Below are positions 35,348 through 46,510 of a stretch of DNA of 64,000 nucleotides, piece after piece; within the stretch, counting starts at the first letter, position 1; the number at the start of each line of letters is the position of its first letter. Source of the DNA: Uranotaenia lowii (taxonomy: Eukaryota; Arthropoda; Insecta; Diptera; Culicidae); the NCBI RefSeq assembly GCF_029784155.1, contig NC_073691.1:64610839-64674838 (forward strand), in the 5' to 3' direction. Below the pieces are notes generated by a model. That model saw only the letters and a program-made list of their open reading frames with translations. It was not told the origin of the DNA and ran no database searches. Position numbers and translations under genes: made by a program.

Positions 35348-35780
35348 GTCTTTTTTGTCTTTTTTGTCTTTTTTGTCTTTTTTGTCTTTTTTGTCTTTTT
35401 TGTCTATTTTGTCTTTTTTGTCTTTTTTGTCTTTTTTGTCTTTTTTGTCTTTTTTGTCTTTTTTGTCTTTTTTGTCTTTTTTGTCTTTTTTGTCTTTTTT
35501 GTCTTTTTTGTCTTTTTTGTCTTTTTTGTCTTTTTTGTCTTTTTTGTCTTTTTTGTCTTTTTTGTCTTTTTTGTCTTTTTTGTCTTTTTTGTCTTTTTTG
35601 TCTTTTTTGTCTTTTTTGTCTTTTTTGTCTTTTTTGTCTTTTTTGTCTTTTTTGTCTTTTTTGTCTTTTTTGTCTTTTTTGTCTTTTTTGTCTTTTTTGT
35701 CTTTTTTGTCTTTTTTGTCTTTTTGTCTTTGTTATCTTTTTTGTCTTTTTTGTCTTTTTTGTCTTTTTGTCTTTGTTGTC
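35348..35780. repeat. 9-bp satellite (TTTTTTGTC)n, right block
   Basis: About 47 units. The left edge matches the middle block, including the GTCTATTTT variant at the same offset. Near 35720-35780 units of 8 bp and GTTATC variants appear and the array stops. Confidence 0.95.
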
Positions 35781-37681
35781 ACTCTCTTCTTTATCATTTA
35801 AAATTTGCTTCTAATGGTTTGAATCCAGAAGGTGTAATTGGTTGATGATTCAAATTACCTGCTTAGATAATACCAGAATCGCCGTCCTACATTAAACAAT
35901 CACATCACTAATTCAGTTGTATCATCTGTTGTTTTTTCTATACTCTTTGTGACATAATATGCAGCTACTGTTTTCAGCTCGACGTCATCATTGTCTGTCA
36001 TCGTGATCGTTCAATACGTTTGCAGTTATCTTTCTTAGCATAAATTTTCCTATACCCATTTGTTGACGCTTCTGTTTACCTTATTGAATCGATTCACGCT
36101 CGGCAACCGGTCGGCAGAAGCAAAGCAAAGCATGCAGCCGGGTGGCCATTCGGTGAAAGATACGGCCTCAAGATATTGGCACGTTTGCTGGAACTGTAGC
36201 ATGGAATCAAGCTAATTAATGCATAGGTACACAACAGTTGATGAAAGATGCGGAGAATAGCGACAACCATATCATTTACATCGGCAGCGATCGATTGGTT
36301 AGAGATTTTATCGAGTTGACGGAACCACAGCTCTATGTTAATAATGAATACAATTTAGTCAGCCGACTCACAGCTTCGATACGAGTAAATATTGATTCAT
36401 GAAAAAAAGCAAAGTTGAAGTCGCTACCGGGTTAAAATTCGATCAATTAGGGTAGAGTGCATCAGAACAAACTGGTTGAAACTTTAAACGTTCAGAATAC
36501 AAATCATTTTTGGTAACGCTGATGACAGATTGCAATTACCAGAAAATTTATCGGGCGATGAACCTGAAAAGACAACCGGTTACCTTAGAAAGACAGATGT
36601 CATGCAGTGCGTATTCATTCATCCAATGCACCGCAAAAGAAGGTATTCAATCTGGTGCATCTAGCTTCACAGAAAAATGAACAAGATAAAAGTGAAGGGG
36701 TGAAATTTTTTGAGCCAAGTTGTCAGTGACATACCGGCTTATGTTGTGACATAAATGGTATAGAAACATTGGAAGATCGTTTTGCTTCTATTTCGAAGTT
36801 AGAGCATTATATCATATCATGTGTTGATCCATGGGCATGAAAATACTAGAACCGGTCAGTTTTGCCGATAAATGAAAACCGGTCCTCGACCGATAAATAG
36901 ACTTAGAAAACCGAGCGATATTTAAAGATGATTGGACAATTTATTGTAATTAATAGCCATTAGTTTTACGAGCGTTTGGTAAAAACAGGGAGGGCGGCTT
37001 CAACTGGAAATATTGGTAAAAGGATATGTCGTATGACCTTCGTCAATAATTTTCTTACACCTGTTTAGAGAATGCTGCTTCTCATTCTGTGTGAAAATTT
37101 ACTACATCCGACATTCAGAGTTTTAGGACATGGCCGAAGTTTCCAAGTCAAAGGGATTGATTTTGTCTATCCTCGATTTTGTCACCTTTTTTAACTCGAT
37201 CATTGTTTACATGGGAGTATCTTAAATCTATGCCAACGAAATGAATTATTTCAAAGTTTTGGCATTTAAGGACTAAAGATGGCCCTAGGTCCACAGTAGA
37301 GTCACTCACCCTACTAGCAAAAAAAAAAAACTATCGACAAACGAAATACTTATGCTCTTGAATATTTACGGGTATGACTCTACTCATTATATCATAAAGC
37401 ATAAGAGAGCGAATTTATATAACAGGTGGCAACTCAAATTTTGGGATTTGGAAAGGCTCCAATACTCAAACATAAACGAGCTCAGTGAAAAACGAGTGTG
37501 TGTTTGTTGTAAAAAACAGGTGAAATTAGGTTTACGAACATAAAGTCTGTTTCACATAGAATCTGGTCGGATAAAAAAGATCATTTCTCCGCAAAGAAAT
37601 AACGTACAAAAATAGTGAAAATGTCATTTTGTAGGGTTTTTATTGCACTTTAAGGAATCAAAAATACATAAAAATCATTCG
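35781..37681. other. Intergenic, nothing recognised
   Basis: Moderately AT-rich, unique within the window. No frame over 65 codons with recognisable composition, no terminal repeats, no tRNA-like boxes. The last ~130 bp are probably 3' untranslated sequence of the mariner copy that follows. Confidence 0.45.
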
Positions 37682-38040
37682 TCAGCTTTTCAGGAACAGT
37701 TTTCGAACTTTTTTTGTGATACCACCCATCATTTTCTGCACAGTACTGCTGGTAACCTCATTCGCTATCTTGTTCCACCACTTTTCCATTTAAGCGGGTT
37801 TTTTCATGGTTCTGCCACATTTCTTCAGTTTGCTCTTAGCTATTGCCCAATATTTCTCGATGGGACGAAAATCCGGACAGTTTGGTGGATTGATAATTTT
37901 TTCAACAAAATCGATCTTGTTCTCCTTATACCACTTAACGACATCCCGGCTGTAGTGGCAGCTTGCAAGGTCCGGCCAGAACTTCACCGGGCCTTTGAGG
38001 GACCGAATGAATGGCAAAATCCTCTTCTGGAGACATTCTT

Positions 38041-38754
38041 CCCAAGCAACCAAAAGTTTCATAAAACAGGTACAAAAACGCTTACTCAGACCCATCATTG
38101 ATATGAAGTACGTTCTACGCAGCTCAAAATTCAAGTTCTTATTGATACTTTCAAGTTCCAAAACAAGTCTTAATGATCTTCTATTCAGCATTCCTACATT
38201 TCCAACATATATCGCATCAGAATGGTCACTGGTCACTCAAGTACAAAATTACTTGTTGAAAAAAAACTTGCCCGGCTTGGGGATCGAACTCCGACTTTCG
38301 TGGTGAGAATCGAACACGCTACCATAAGACCACGCCTAGATGTTGTTCCAACTGAAACTAAAACTCGAAGAGTTGATTCGATTTGAAAGCACATCAATGT
38401 ACTTTTTGTGACTTATCAAATCCCGTTTGAGCACTTTTGTGCCCTTTATGTGACTTACCAAATCCCGTATTGAGCACTTTTGTGCTCTTTATGTGACTTA
38501 AGTCCCGTATAACGTACGTGTAGATCACTTTTGCAACTTTCAAGTTCGTTAATGAGTACATATAGTTCAATAGTGGGAATTGGGCAAAACAAGTCACATA
38601 CAATGTACATATTAATCACTTTTGCTTCTTTCAAGTTCATTAATGAGTACAATAAGTTCACTAAAGAGAATTGGGCAGTTGATTCTCTTTGTCAGCTAAT
38701 ATGTAACTTTCAATGCCTTCATTCGAGTAAATATGTGACTTTTGGTTGCTTGGG
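38041..38754. mobile_element. 714-bp TIR element inside mariner copy C
   Basis: The ends are perfect 17-bp inverted repeats, CCCAAGCAACCAAAAGT. They are flanked by a 5-bp target duplication TTCTT (38036-38040 and 38755-38759). Removing insert and one TTCTT restores the transposase frame across VYKE/CLQK, so the boundaries are exact. Inside are a tRNA-like segment (38271-38337, minus) and two sets of short direct repeats (38390-38510 and 38525-38680). No transposase frame is present. The superfamily is not identified: 5-bp duplications fit Transib, but the ends lack CAC. Confidence 0.85.
38271..38337 (-). other. tRNA-like sequence inside the TIR element
   Basis: On the minus strand GTGGTCTTATGGTAGCG (A-box-like) and GGAGTTCGATCCCCA (B-box-like) are spaced as in a tRNA. 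A second GTTCGATTCTCACCA lies in the anticodon region. Outer-stem pairing is weak. It is likely a captured SINE head or pol III promoter rather than a tRNA gene. Confidence 0.55.
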
Positions 38755-39402
38755 TTCTTTGTAAACATTTCCATTCATTGTGTCCCCAGTGATGAAAATC
38801 TTAGTCTTCTTCCCACAACTACAGATCCCTTGCCAAATCATCAACTTACGAGCAAATTTATCTGCGAAAACAAACTGGAATCTACCCGCAACATTCCCTT
38901 TACGCTTCGCGTGGTAAAATTTGTTACCGGGTATTTGTCCAAAATCCATTTTGACGTAAGTTTCGTCGTCCATCAAAATGCATCCGTTGTACTTGGTCAA
39001 CCCTTTCTCGTACAACTTCCTTGCCCTGGTTTTGGCAACCAGGATTTGTTTCAGCGTCTTGTTGGGGTGTTTGCTTGCATGATACGACCGCAAGCCTTCT
39101 CGCAAACAAATTCGTCGAGCTGTACTGTGGTTCGTCTTGAACTTTTTCGCCAAATCACGCAAGGAGATTCCAGGATTATTGTGAACTGATCGAATTACCT
39201 TTGCTCGCAGCTTCCGGTCATATGTTCCACTTTTACGCCTGGTTTGTTTTGCTCGATCCACCGTAAGGGTCTCCCGGTAAAATGTAAATTGCCAATAAAA
39301 CCATGGCTTGATTCCACAGAGGAAAAACAAAGATGTTGATTTTTTCAGAACAAAATATTCAATTTTCCCATACAAACAAAATTTACTTCGAAATTCTAAA
39401 AA

Positions 39403-39450
39403 AAAACCCGATTTAATACACTTAACAGTGGATTGGAGCCTTTCTTACAG
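39403..39450. repeat. Inverse copy of the 10483-10530 segment
   Basis: Reverse complement matches 10483-10530 across about 47 bases with one clear mismatch. It sits just beyond the 5' side of mariner copy C, so it may be the terminal piece of another element. Sequence from here to 40075 shows nothing else except a lone MITE arm at about 39611-39700. Confidence 0.6.
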
Positions 39451-40514
39451 ATCCAGAACATGTTTGTTTTTATAAATAATAAATTGAATGCGGTGTACAA
39501 TTCTCATGATTACCCATTTTAGTCCACGATGTTTGCCAAAATCGTCCTTGTAAATGATTTTTGTTAAATGAAAATATCAAACGATAAATGTTAAAAAGGA
39601 CTTCTAGGACTCAATCAAAGCAATCGAAAGATTCCTTTTAATTCAACCACGGTAAATGAAACGTTCAGATACCGAAATTTCGATAGCAACTATCTTCTTC
39701 AGTAAACCTTTTCGAGTTCTATAAAATAACAAGAATTTTCATTACAATCAATAAAAACTGGAAGATAAACTCAGAGCTACGATTTATTTCGAATTAACTA
39801 CTGAATGAAAAAGAAAATTTATATTGGTAAAAATAAGAAATCATTCATATTCATAGTCAAGTAAAAGTTTTGATTTAAAAAAAATTATAATAAACGAAGT
39901 CAAGTTACCTTTCCTGTAATGTTCCTAGCGCGTGTTTGAAAAAAAAAACGCAAAATCTCGAATAGGTTGAATAAAATTCAAAAATGGAAATGAACTTCAA
40001 AAACAAATAGCACGTTGAAATTTTCATTTCAATCATTTGCTTCATCGAAACAACATCCTAAAATGTTATTTATTTATAAGCAACCATTGTTCCTGACTAC
40101 GAAACAAAAAATCGAAAGGCCAGTCTTTGAAGCCTTTTTGTGTATATTACTGTCTTAATACAATACATAATCATGAAAATATTTAAAAATAGTAAATGTA
40201 CCTATAGACGAGCCCATCCAAAAGAATTCCCATAGTCATTGGAAGGATTTTTTTTTCAAAAACAAAGAAAATTGTGTTAAAATATTGATTTTGTGTTATT
40301 ATTGCTATTTTTATTTGATTTTATCTCAAACTCGCATCTTTACGCTTAACATTGGTTTTGATCAAAACAAAGAGATTTTTTAAAGATGAAAAGACATTTA
40401 GTATGTTTGTTCTTGCGTATAAGCTATAATTTTATTTAAGTTTTTATAATTAGATAAGTCAGCTTTTTGAAAAGCGATTGCAATAATTGATAAGGATTTT
40501 TTCTTACTTTACAA

Positions 40515-40521
40515 GTATCAA

Positions 40522-40612
<91 letters not shown>

Positions 40613-40614
40613 AT
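40515..40614. repeat. (AAAT)n microsatellite
   Basis: About 25 copies of AAAT/TAAA with one interruption. It is absent from the paralogous position near 49790, so it arose after the block duplication. Confidence 0.9.
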
Positions 40615-40675
40615 TCATCCGGAATCGAATCAATTGAAACATTTCTTTTTTGCTTCTTAGGTGTTTTAGTTGTCT

Positions 40676-40874
40676 TCAAATCTTGGTTTGATTTTTTGCT
40701 GTCATCCCGAGAGTTTTTGCTAGTTCAAACGCTACGTTTCTTAGGTTTGCTCGCATCAATTTCGTTTGATCAGTTCGAGTTTTATCTTCTTCATTTTTTT
40801 TTTCGAAAGAAGGCTTTGTTTCAGATACTGACTTTTTCAAATAGCCACGTAGAGTGTTCATGTTGTACATACAT
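40676..40874 (-). pseudogene. Decayed Lys-rich terminal exon, copy 1
   Basis: Follows a conserved acceptor (TTTTATTTCAG ending at 40875) and starts like copy 2 (MYNMNTLRGYLKKSVSETKP). A longer A run and small deletions then shift the frame, so the nuclear-localisation-like C-terminus is lost. See copy 2 at 49766 for the intact frame. Confidence 0.6.
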
Positions 40875-41735
40875 CTGAAATAAAATTAAGCTCTTGAAAA
40901 AAATTGTTAACATATAAAAATTAAATTGAATTGAACGCTTAAACATTGTAGTCGTGAAAACATTTGTTAAAGAAAACTAAGAACATTGCAACATATTTTA
41001 TAAATAAAATTTGCAAAAAATAAGTTTTATGTGTTTTTGAACATTGCAAAAAAAATTCTTTACTAAAGAAATATTCAAAATAAATGTGCAAGGAATTGGT
41101 CCATATATTAGAATCCGATTGCCTTTCAAATGTTGATCAATATTTTTTTAAACCAATGTGTACATCTACTGAAATCAAATTATTATTTGTTTATAAAAAC
41201 CTATAATATAGATAATAGAGCAACCGATAAGCTATCCGTTCCAATGATGATGATGAAACGAATCAAAATATTTGTCAAAACAAATTAAAAGAATAAACAT
41301 ATTGGTTGTTGTTAAAGAATAACAGCACTCATGATCTCATATTGCAATTCGAAGTGAGCAAGTAGTATCATTGATGTCCTGGTAATAAGTTGTTTCGAAA
41401 CATAACTAAAATAGATGTTCTCTGAATGATCGCTTTGGAACTGGGGAATAATTTGGTTCATTAATATTGGTTATATCAATAAAATTCTTCAGCAGACTTA
41501 ATGTAAAACAATAGAACTACTATAAGCAATCAATGTCGGAAATAAAAATCCTTGTAAACTGACAGAACAAATGCTGTTAATATTTGGAACATTACTTTTA
41601 ACTTAGTTATAAAAAACGACGTAATGTAGTAGGTTAATGTTATGCAAAGAAAGTGCATATGTATTTGATTTGAATTTACACATGGTTCATACCTCTTCTT
41701 TTTTTCTGTCTTACAGTCTGTTTATCGATATAAGC

Positions 41736-43134
41736 TTAAATTGGTCGAAAACGATCGGCTCGACAAACACTTTCGTAGTGACCATATTCTTTACATTTCA
41801 AACACTGTTCTTTGATGGCAGGACATTGCTTGTTCCGATGATTCATGAAATTACATCTGGAACAACGACTACGTCTTCCGGAGTTGGGATTATCCCTGGA
41901 ATAGCTTTGAGATGGCATAGTTTTAGCAGTCGAACTTCTCTGAAACAGGCTTCTTCGTTTCAATCGAGAAACTTCCTTGGATATTGGTTTTCGGCTCACT
42001 GCAAACGCACTTCCAGAAAGACCTGCATCGAGGTTAACTGCTTCTTCACGCGTTGCGGCTTGAACAACGACATTGATGTCGTATCCGCAAATCCGCGCCA
42101 TACGCGCTACTTCCCTATTCGTCATCCCTTTGAGCAATTGTGTTCGAACAAATTTCTGCTGATCCTCATGACTGTAACCGCACAAACGAACTTTCTCGAC
42201 AAGTCTCGAGTAAAAAGTCACCATCGATTCTTTCCTACCTTGACGCATAACTTGAAACGCCTCATGCGCAGCTGTCGTGTCGGTCATTGAAAGCAAGTGA
42301 CGCTCAATGTTTTTGACGAAATCATTGTAACAAGATAAAGTCGTCAAGTCTGGCATAAGGTTGAAAGCGTTAACTATGTTTTGCAGTTGCTCACTGAGCG
42401 AAATATATAAAAGCTGTGCACGTTGTGTAGGGTCATGCGCGTTACCAAGAGATGCGGCCATAGTAAAATTTTTGATAAAACGACACCAGGACTCCCACAT
42501 TTTGTTAGCAGGTATATTTTCTGGAAAACGCTTAACTTGGTCCCAACGGATAAGTGAAGGCACGGTTGATGCATTTACGAGGGTCTGTTGCTGTTTCTCA
42601 GTCTGATGAAATTCGCTGGGTTGGTTCGGAGGCAATCGGCTTTTTTCAAGTGCAACATTTCGATTTGACGTTGTATGCTGTTGTCCATAGCGATAGGCAT
42701 CAACAAGGTCAAATAGCAATTTTCCAAATCGATCCATGGAGTTGTGAGAAGCCTGACGTGTTCGGTTTGAAAGTGTTTCCAAAGATGCTGTTCCACCAAT
42801 CGATGGTACATGCCTACCAGATTCCCCATGCTCTGAGTTGGTCTGAATACTCGGATCCTGATTCTCAATCTCAACTGTTTCCAACACACTATTCAAACAG
42901 AAAGATTTACCATCGCTGGAACATTGAGAATCAACTCGTGTTCTGCAGAATATAATTGCATATGATTATAAGAACAACAACTTATTTAAACTTTACTTAC
43001 AACATGCGACTACCGGATTCGCTACCTATCTCTGATATCATGTCAAACCTGGTGGTCGACATTAGTTCTTCAACATCGTTTTCAGAAGAAGAACTGAATC
43101 TATGGGTACGGACATACTTTCCAGGGCTTGTCAT
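41736..43134 (-). CDS. Intact spliced gag-only gene, candidate domesticated retrotransposon gag
   Basis: Two exons on the minus strand. Exon 1 is 43134-43001, starting at ATG. The 58-nt intron 43000-42943 begins GTAAGT and ends ATTCTGCAG. Exon 2 runs from 42942 to the stop at 41736. The splice joins the frames exactly to give 446 codons; without it a stop follows at once. A serine-rich acidic N-terminus is followed by a gag matrix/capsid-like domain (around WDQVKRFPENIPANKMWESW to about residue 330), a basic linker, and two CX2CX4HX4C zinc knuckles (CSRCNFMNHRNKQC, CLKCKEYGHYESVC) that should bind nucleic acid. It resembles Ty3/gypsy gag proteins. No protease, reverse transcriptase or LTR is seen on either side. 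An upstream acceptor (TTTTACTTCTAG, ending 43163) suggests a further 5' exon. The protein could assemble capsids. Alternatives are a gag-only non-autonomous element or a recent decayed insertion. Confidence 0.72.
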
Positions 43135-43279
43135 GTTGTAGAATTTTTGGAAAAGTCAAGAGCTAGAAGTAAAAAATTCAATGCCTTTGTGAGTATTTTT
43201 AGTTTATACCTTACTGAGAAGTAAGGGCTATCTATTTCATATTTGCATAAGTATTTACACACTGTAACCTTTAATTGAA

Positions 43280-43680
43280 ATCGCGATTTTAATTTTCAAA
43301 TCTAAAATCTGAATTTGAATGACTTAACGATGAGTTTTAAATTTGAACAGTTTGAACTGTGATTCTGAATTGTGAGTCTGTCAAATTATATGAATTCCAT
43401 TGATGCTGAATTTCGAATCCCAATTCGGAATTGTATATCTATATAAATTAGAAATTTTATTCTGAATCCGTTTCACAATATTAAGTTAAGCAAACAATTG
43501 CAAAACAAAACAAAATCACTTTTCTTCTGAATCTGGATAAGAGTTCTGAATCTTATCTAACCTGAAATCTGCATCTTTATTCTGAATTTGAAGTCCTTAG
43601 AAACTTAAACCAAAATCTAATTTTGAATCTGAATATTGAATACTAAATCTAAATCTGAATCTGAAACTGCAAATACATAT
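43280..43680. repeat. Decayed GAATCTGAATTC-type satellite
   Basis: Loose runs of GAATCTGAA, TTCTGAATC and CTAAATCTGAATC, the complement of the 12-bp unit at 8-9.9 kb. Equivalent runs occur at about 46800-47080, 48590-48830, 51690-52080, 55800-56260 and 62100-62340. The units are too diverged to count. Confidence 0.6.
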
Positions 43681-44279
43681 TGATTTCTCTACAATTTCTT
43701 AATCACCCATTTTAGTTTCACTTCGTTTTTAGTTTTTTGGAAAATGTAATAAATAAAATAGCTAACTATTGTTTAGAAAATAAAGCCACCGATAAGCTAT
43801 CCATTCCAAACCATCTTCATAAAACGAATTAAAAATATTTGTCGAAAAAAAAAATCTAAGAATAAACATATTGGTTGATGGTTAAAGAATAGTAGAACTT
43901 AAGATCTCGTATTGCATTTCATAGTAAACGACCAACTTTATAATAGCAGTTTTATAAGAGTGTTGGAAATAAGTTGTTTCGAATGGAAACTGTACGAAAA
44001 TAATAATCCCTTTGGAACTGGGGAAGAATTTGGTTGATTGATATCGGTAGAAATCAACAAAATCTTCAGCCATCAGTTTTGTTGTATTCGACTGATAACA
44101 AATTACAGACAAACTAAAAAACCTGGCTTAATTGATAAAGATTTGAAGGAAACTCTCGACCTTAAAGTTGATTTCTTTCTAACTGTCATGATAAAAATGA
44201 TGCCATAAAATTTTAAAAAAGCTTCTTAAAATAAATCAATAATGAACATAGTTCTAATATGTGATTAGGCCTACTGAGA

Positions 44280-44457
44280 TGAAAGCAATCGAAAAATTCC
44301 CTTTAATTCAACCACAGTATAAGATAAGTTCGGATACCGGTTTTTCAACAGTAACTTACTACTTTCTTCAGTAAACGTTTTTGATTGAAATAGCGGTATC
44401 TGAGCTTTTCTTTTACCGTGGTTGAATTGAAGAAAATCTTCCGATTACTTTGATTCA
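44280..44457. mobile_element. Foldback MITE, copy 1
   Basis: About 60-bp imperfect inverted arms: left TGAAAGCAATCGAAAAATTC, right (inward) TGAATCAAAGTAATCGGAAG, both running into AATTCAACCAC and ATACCG. No coding capacity. The copy at 52887-53077 lies at the paralogous site, so the insertion predates the block duplication; a single left arm lies at 39611-39700. Confidence 0.7.
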
Positions 44458-44646
44458 GACGATTTAATTTCACATGTAATAAAAATATTACTGTTGAGTG
44501 TTAAAACATTAAAAGCTAAGACTGATTCAACCTTACTAAATACATGAAAGCATTTTTTTCTTTTTATGTTCTTTGTATAATCTTTCTGTCCCGCGGTTCG
44601 GAATACGTTAAGCATAGAACTGCTGATTAAAATTCAATAAAACTTA

Positions 44647-44880
44647 CCGTTTCAAACTGTATCAGCAAGTCGACTGCAAGTGAAAGTTGACTGGTCTTTT
44701 TTCTTCCGGTTACCAATGGCTCAGTCTTAGACGAAGCGGTCCAGCATGCACTGCTTGATGTGGTGTAGAATTGGAGCACGAGTTTCCCCAGCCACTGCCG
44801 TTTGAAATCGATACGTAATGCACATTCGTTGATCAGGTTTAAGCCTTGCGATAATACACGGACCAAATCAGATTCAGATC
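44647..44880 (-). other. Candidate exon A, copy 1
   Basis: The minus-strand segment ends at a strong donor, ACG|GTAAGTTT (intron from 44647). A frame of 79 codons is open through it (...GKLVLQFYTTSSSACWTAS...). Related segments with the same donor end at 53239, 50789 and 56494. The shared part encodes W-L-[EG]-[KE]-L-V-[LY]-Q-F-Y-T-T in this and two other copies, with small changes in the 56.5 kb copy. I do not recognise the product; it may be untranslated. Confidence 0.45.
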
Positions 44881-45372
44881 GCGTGGATGCACTTTTCTAT
44901 CCAGAAATGCGGCCGTTAGATTTTGCGCGAAAAAACACGAAAACGAAAAACACGAAACAACACGATAAAATAAGTTTCTTTAAATTGAGTTTGAATTTCA
45001 TGCTTGATAATGTAATGTTAAATGATTTCATGTTATTAAAAACCCAAATCTAAATTCTTAAACCTTTTTGAGATTGCATGATATGAGCAATGTATGTGCT
45101 AATTTTACAATGTATCATACCGAGTGTTATATCAAATTAAATATTACATGAAATGTTAAGTTCATCTTTATCTTCCGATTATAAATCATCTTATTTTACT
45201 GCTGACATAAATATATGTTCACGTTGAAAAATTTAGAAATGATGTTTAACAACGGTTGGTTTGGTCGGTGCCACAAAATAATATCAACAAGCTTTTGCGA
45301 GCATAAGTGTTGATTAACTTCCATCGATAGGTGCCATTTTCTCCCCAAATATTAATAAAAGTTAGCGACTTA

Positions 45373-46510
45373 CATTTGGTTCTGCTTAGATGCTTCGGCT
45401 CTCCGGTTGCATACCTTCCAGGCGTTTATTAGGTGCGGGCAGACCTTGCTTGAGCCTCGAACAATCTTTTCGCCGCACCGTATCATCCTCCCACATCGGG
45501 TGGGCTGTTACTTCCACCGTTGAGTACGACAGACCTATCCAGTCCTCCACACTGCTTTCATGCATTGACACTGGACACCACCATTCAATTTTAGCACGCG
45601 TGATACAGCTGACAACAGCTGCAATTCCGCGCACTTCAGCGCGCCCGAAGGACGTTCGATGTTCCTGTCCATTCTGTGGACTTTCTCTGGTGCTCCATTC
45701 CCTTGTCATCTGTTGGCCAAGCGATTGAGAGGGTATTTCCGCACCGGTGACCCCTTCTCGTACTCCGAACCACCGCATCGATCCTAGGGAAACGAAACTG
45801 TCCTCCTGCAGTTGGCTAATCCCACAAAAGGGACTTCGAAAAACGTCTTTGACCACCAGTAGACACGAAAAAAACCGGCAAATGTGTCCTCAGCTGATGA
45901 AAGGCGGTGGCCCTATTGAACTTCGGAAGGTTTTCGAATGACTCACCCCTTTAGATCGGCACGAACATGTGACCTCCGGAAGAGGGCGCCGAAACTTGCT
46001 TTCCTTGGTTGGCTGCTTGTCCGCCGAAGCACTAGGTAGCGGCGTCTGAATGTGCTTTCAGCCAACAGGGAAGTGGCGAGTTGCCCTCTCGGATATCGGA
46101 ACCGGAAGTGCACAAGGTCACTGGTGAATCTCGAGAGCTCAAAATAGGCCGATCAAAAAAGGGGTCCTGTCAGAAAAAGAGTTTCCGTTCAGGAATAAAT
46201 ATAACTTTGGTTCCAAGAAATACTCACGGTTTCAATCCCTTTTCCGTAGACCTTGGGCAATTGCCGGTGGCTGTTTTTTTTTCAATTTCGAACAGCTTGT
46301 TACTGGTGGCCAATCGGTGGAGCACGGCTAGAAAATACCAACTGTTTAATTAGGTTATGCAGGTGGAGCTGCCAACTGAACAAGATTTGTTTTGTTGTTT
46401 TTATTTTCCTTTCCGCACGCCAGATTCCGTTTTCTCAAAGTCGATGCGATTTTCTATACCTTGATTTGTTTCGGTGTTATCTCCTTCTTGCTTCCCAAAT
46501 AAAATAGCTT
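45373..46510 (-). other. GC-rich block with three conserved splice donors, copy 1
   Basis: Markedly more GC-rich than its surroundings and duplicated at 53971-55100. On the minus strand, donor motifs fall at 46227 (ACC|GTGAGTA), 45946 (GG|GTGAGT) and 45373 (AAAT|GTAAGT), all kept in copy 2. This suggests a transcribed multi-exon 5' region. One 156-codon frame (45856-45386) is open in both copies with a 3-base indel, but amino-acid-changing differences outnumber silent ones. Coding status is therefore doubtful. Confidence 0.5.

Larger units (their letters stand above)
37682..39290 (-). pseudogene. DD37E mariner transposase copy C, split by an insertion
   Basis: The minus-strand frame starts inside the N-terminal DNA-binding region (from about TVDRAKQTRRKSG), so the first helix-turn-helix is lacking. 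The second DNA-binding unit (PGISLRDLAKKFKTNHSTAR) and the first catalytic aspartate (ILMDDETYVK) lie at 38755-39290. After a 714-bp insertion the frame resumes with the second aspartate (KFWPDLASCHY) and the glutamate (FRPIEKYW), 37 residues apart. A TAA near 37786 replaces a sense codon before the last ~35 codons, which end at 37682. It belongs to the same DD37E group as copies A and B but to a different subfamily. It is non-functional. Confidence 0.88.
40077..41640 (-). repeat. Duplicated block, partner of 49468-50640
   Basis: Shares with 49468-50640 the series ATAAGCAACCATTGTTCCTG, CATAATCATG..., a Lys-rich exon, ACCGATAAGCTATCC, GAATAAACATATTGGTTG and AAAACGACGTAATGTA, in the same order and orientation. 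A (AAAT)n tract is inserted here. The ACCGATAAGCTATCC...AACATATTGG module occurs three more times (43780-44060, 52170-52420, 56300-56390). Confidence 0.8.

Noticed and set aside
41637..42290. 217-codon plus-strand frame
   Set aside because: Antisense to the gag gene; no recognisable composition. The minus frame has zinc knuckles and splice sites.
45390..45728. 112-codon plus-strand frame in the GC-rich block
   Set aside because: Truncated in the paralogous copy at 53988 and opposed to the conserved minus-strand splice donors.
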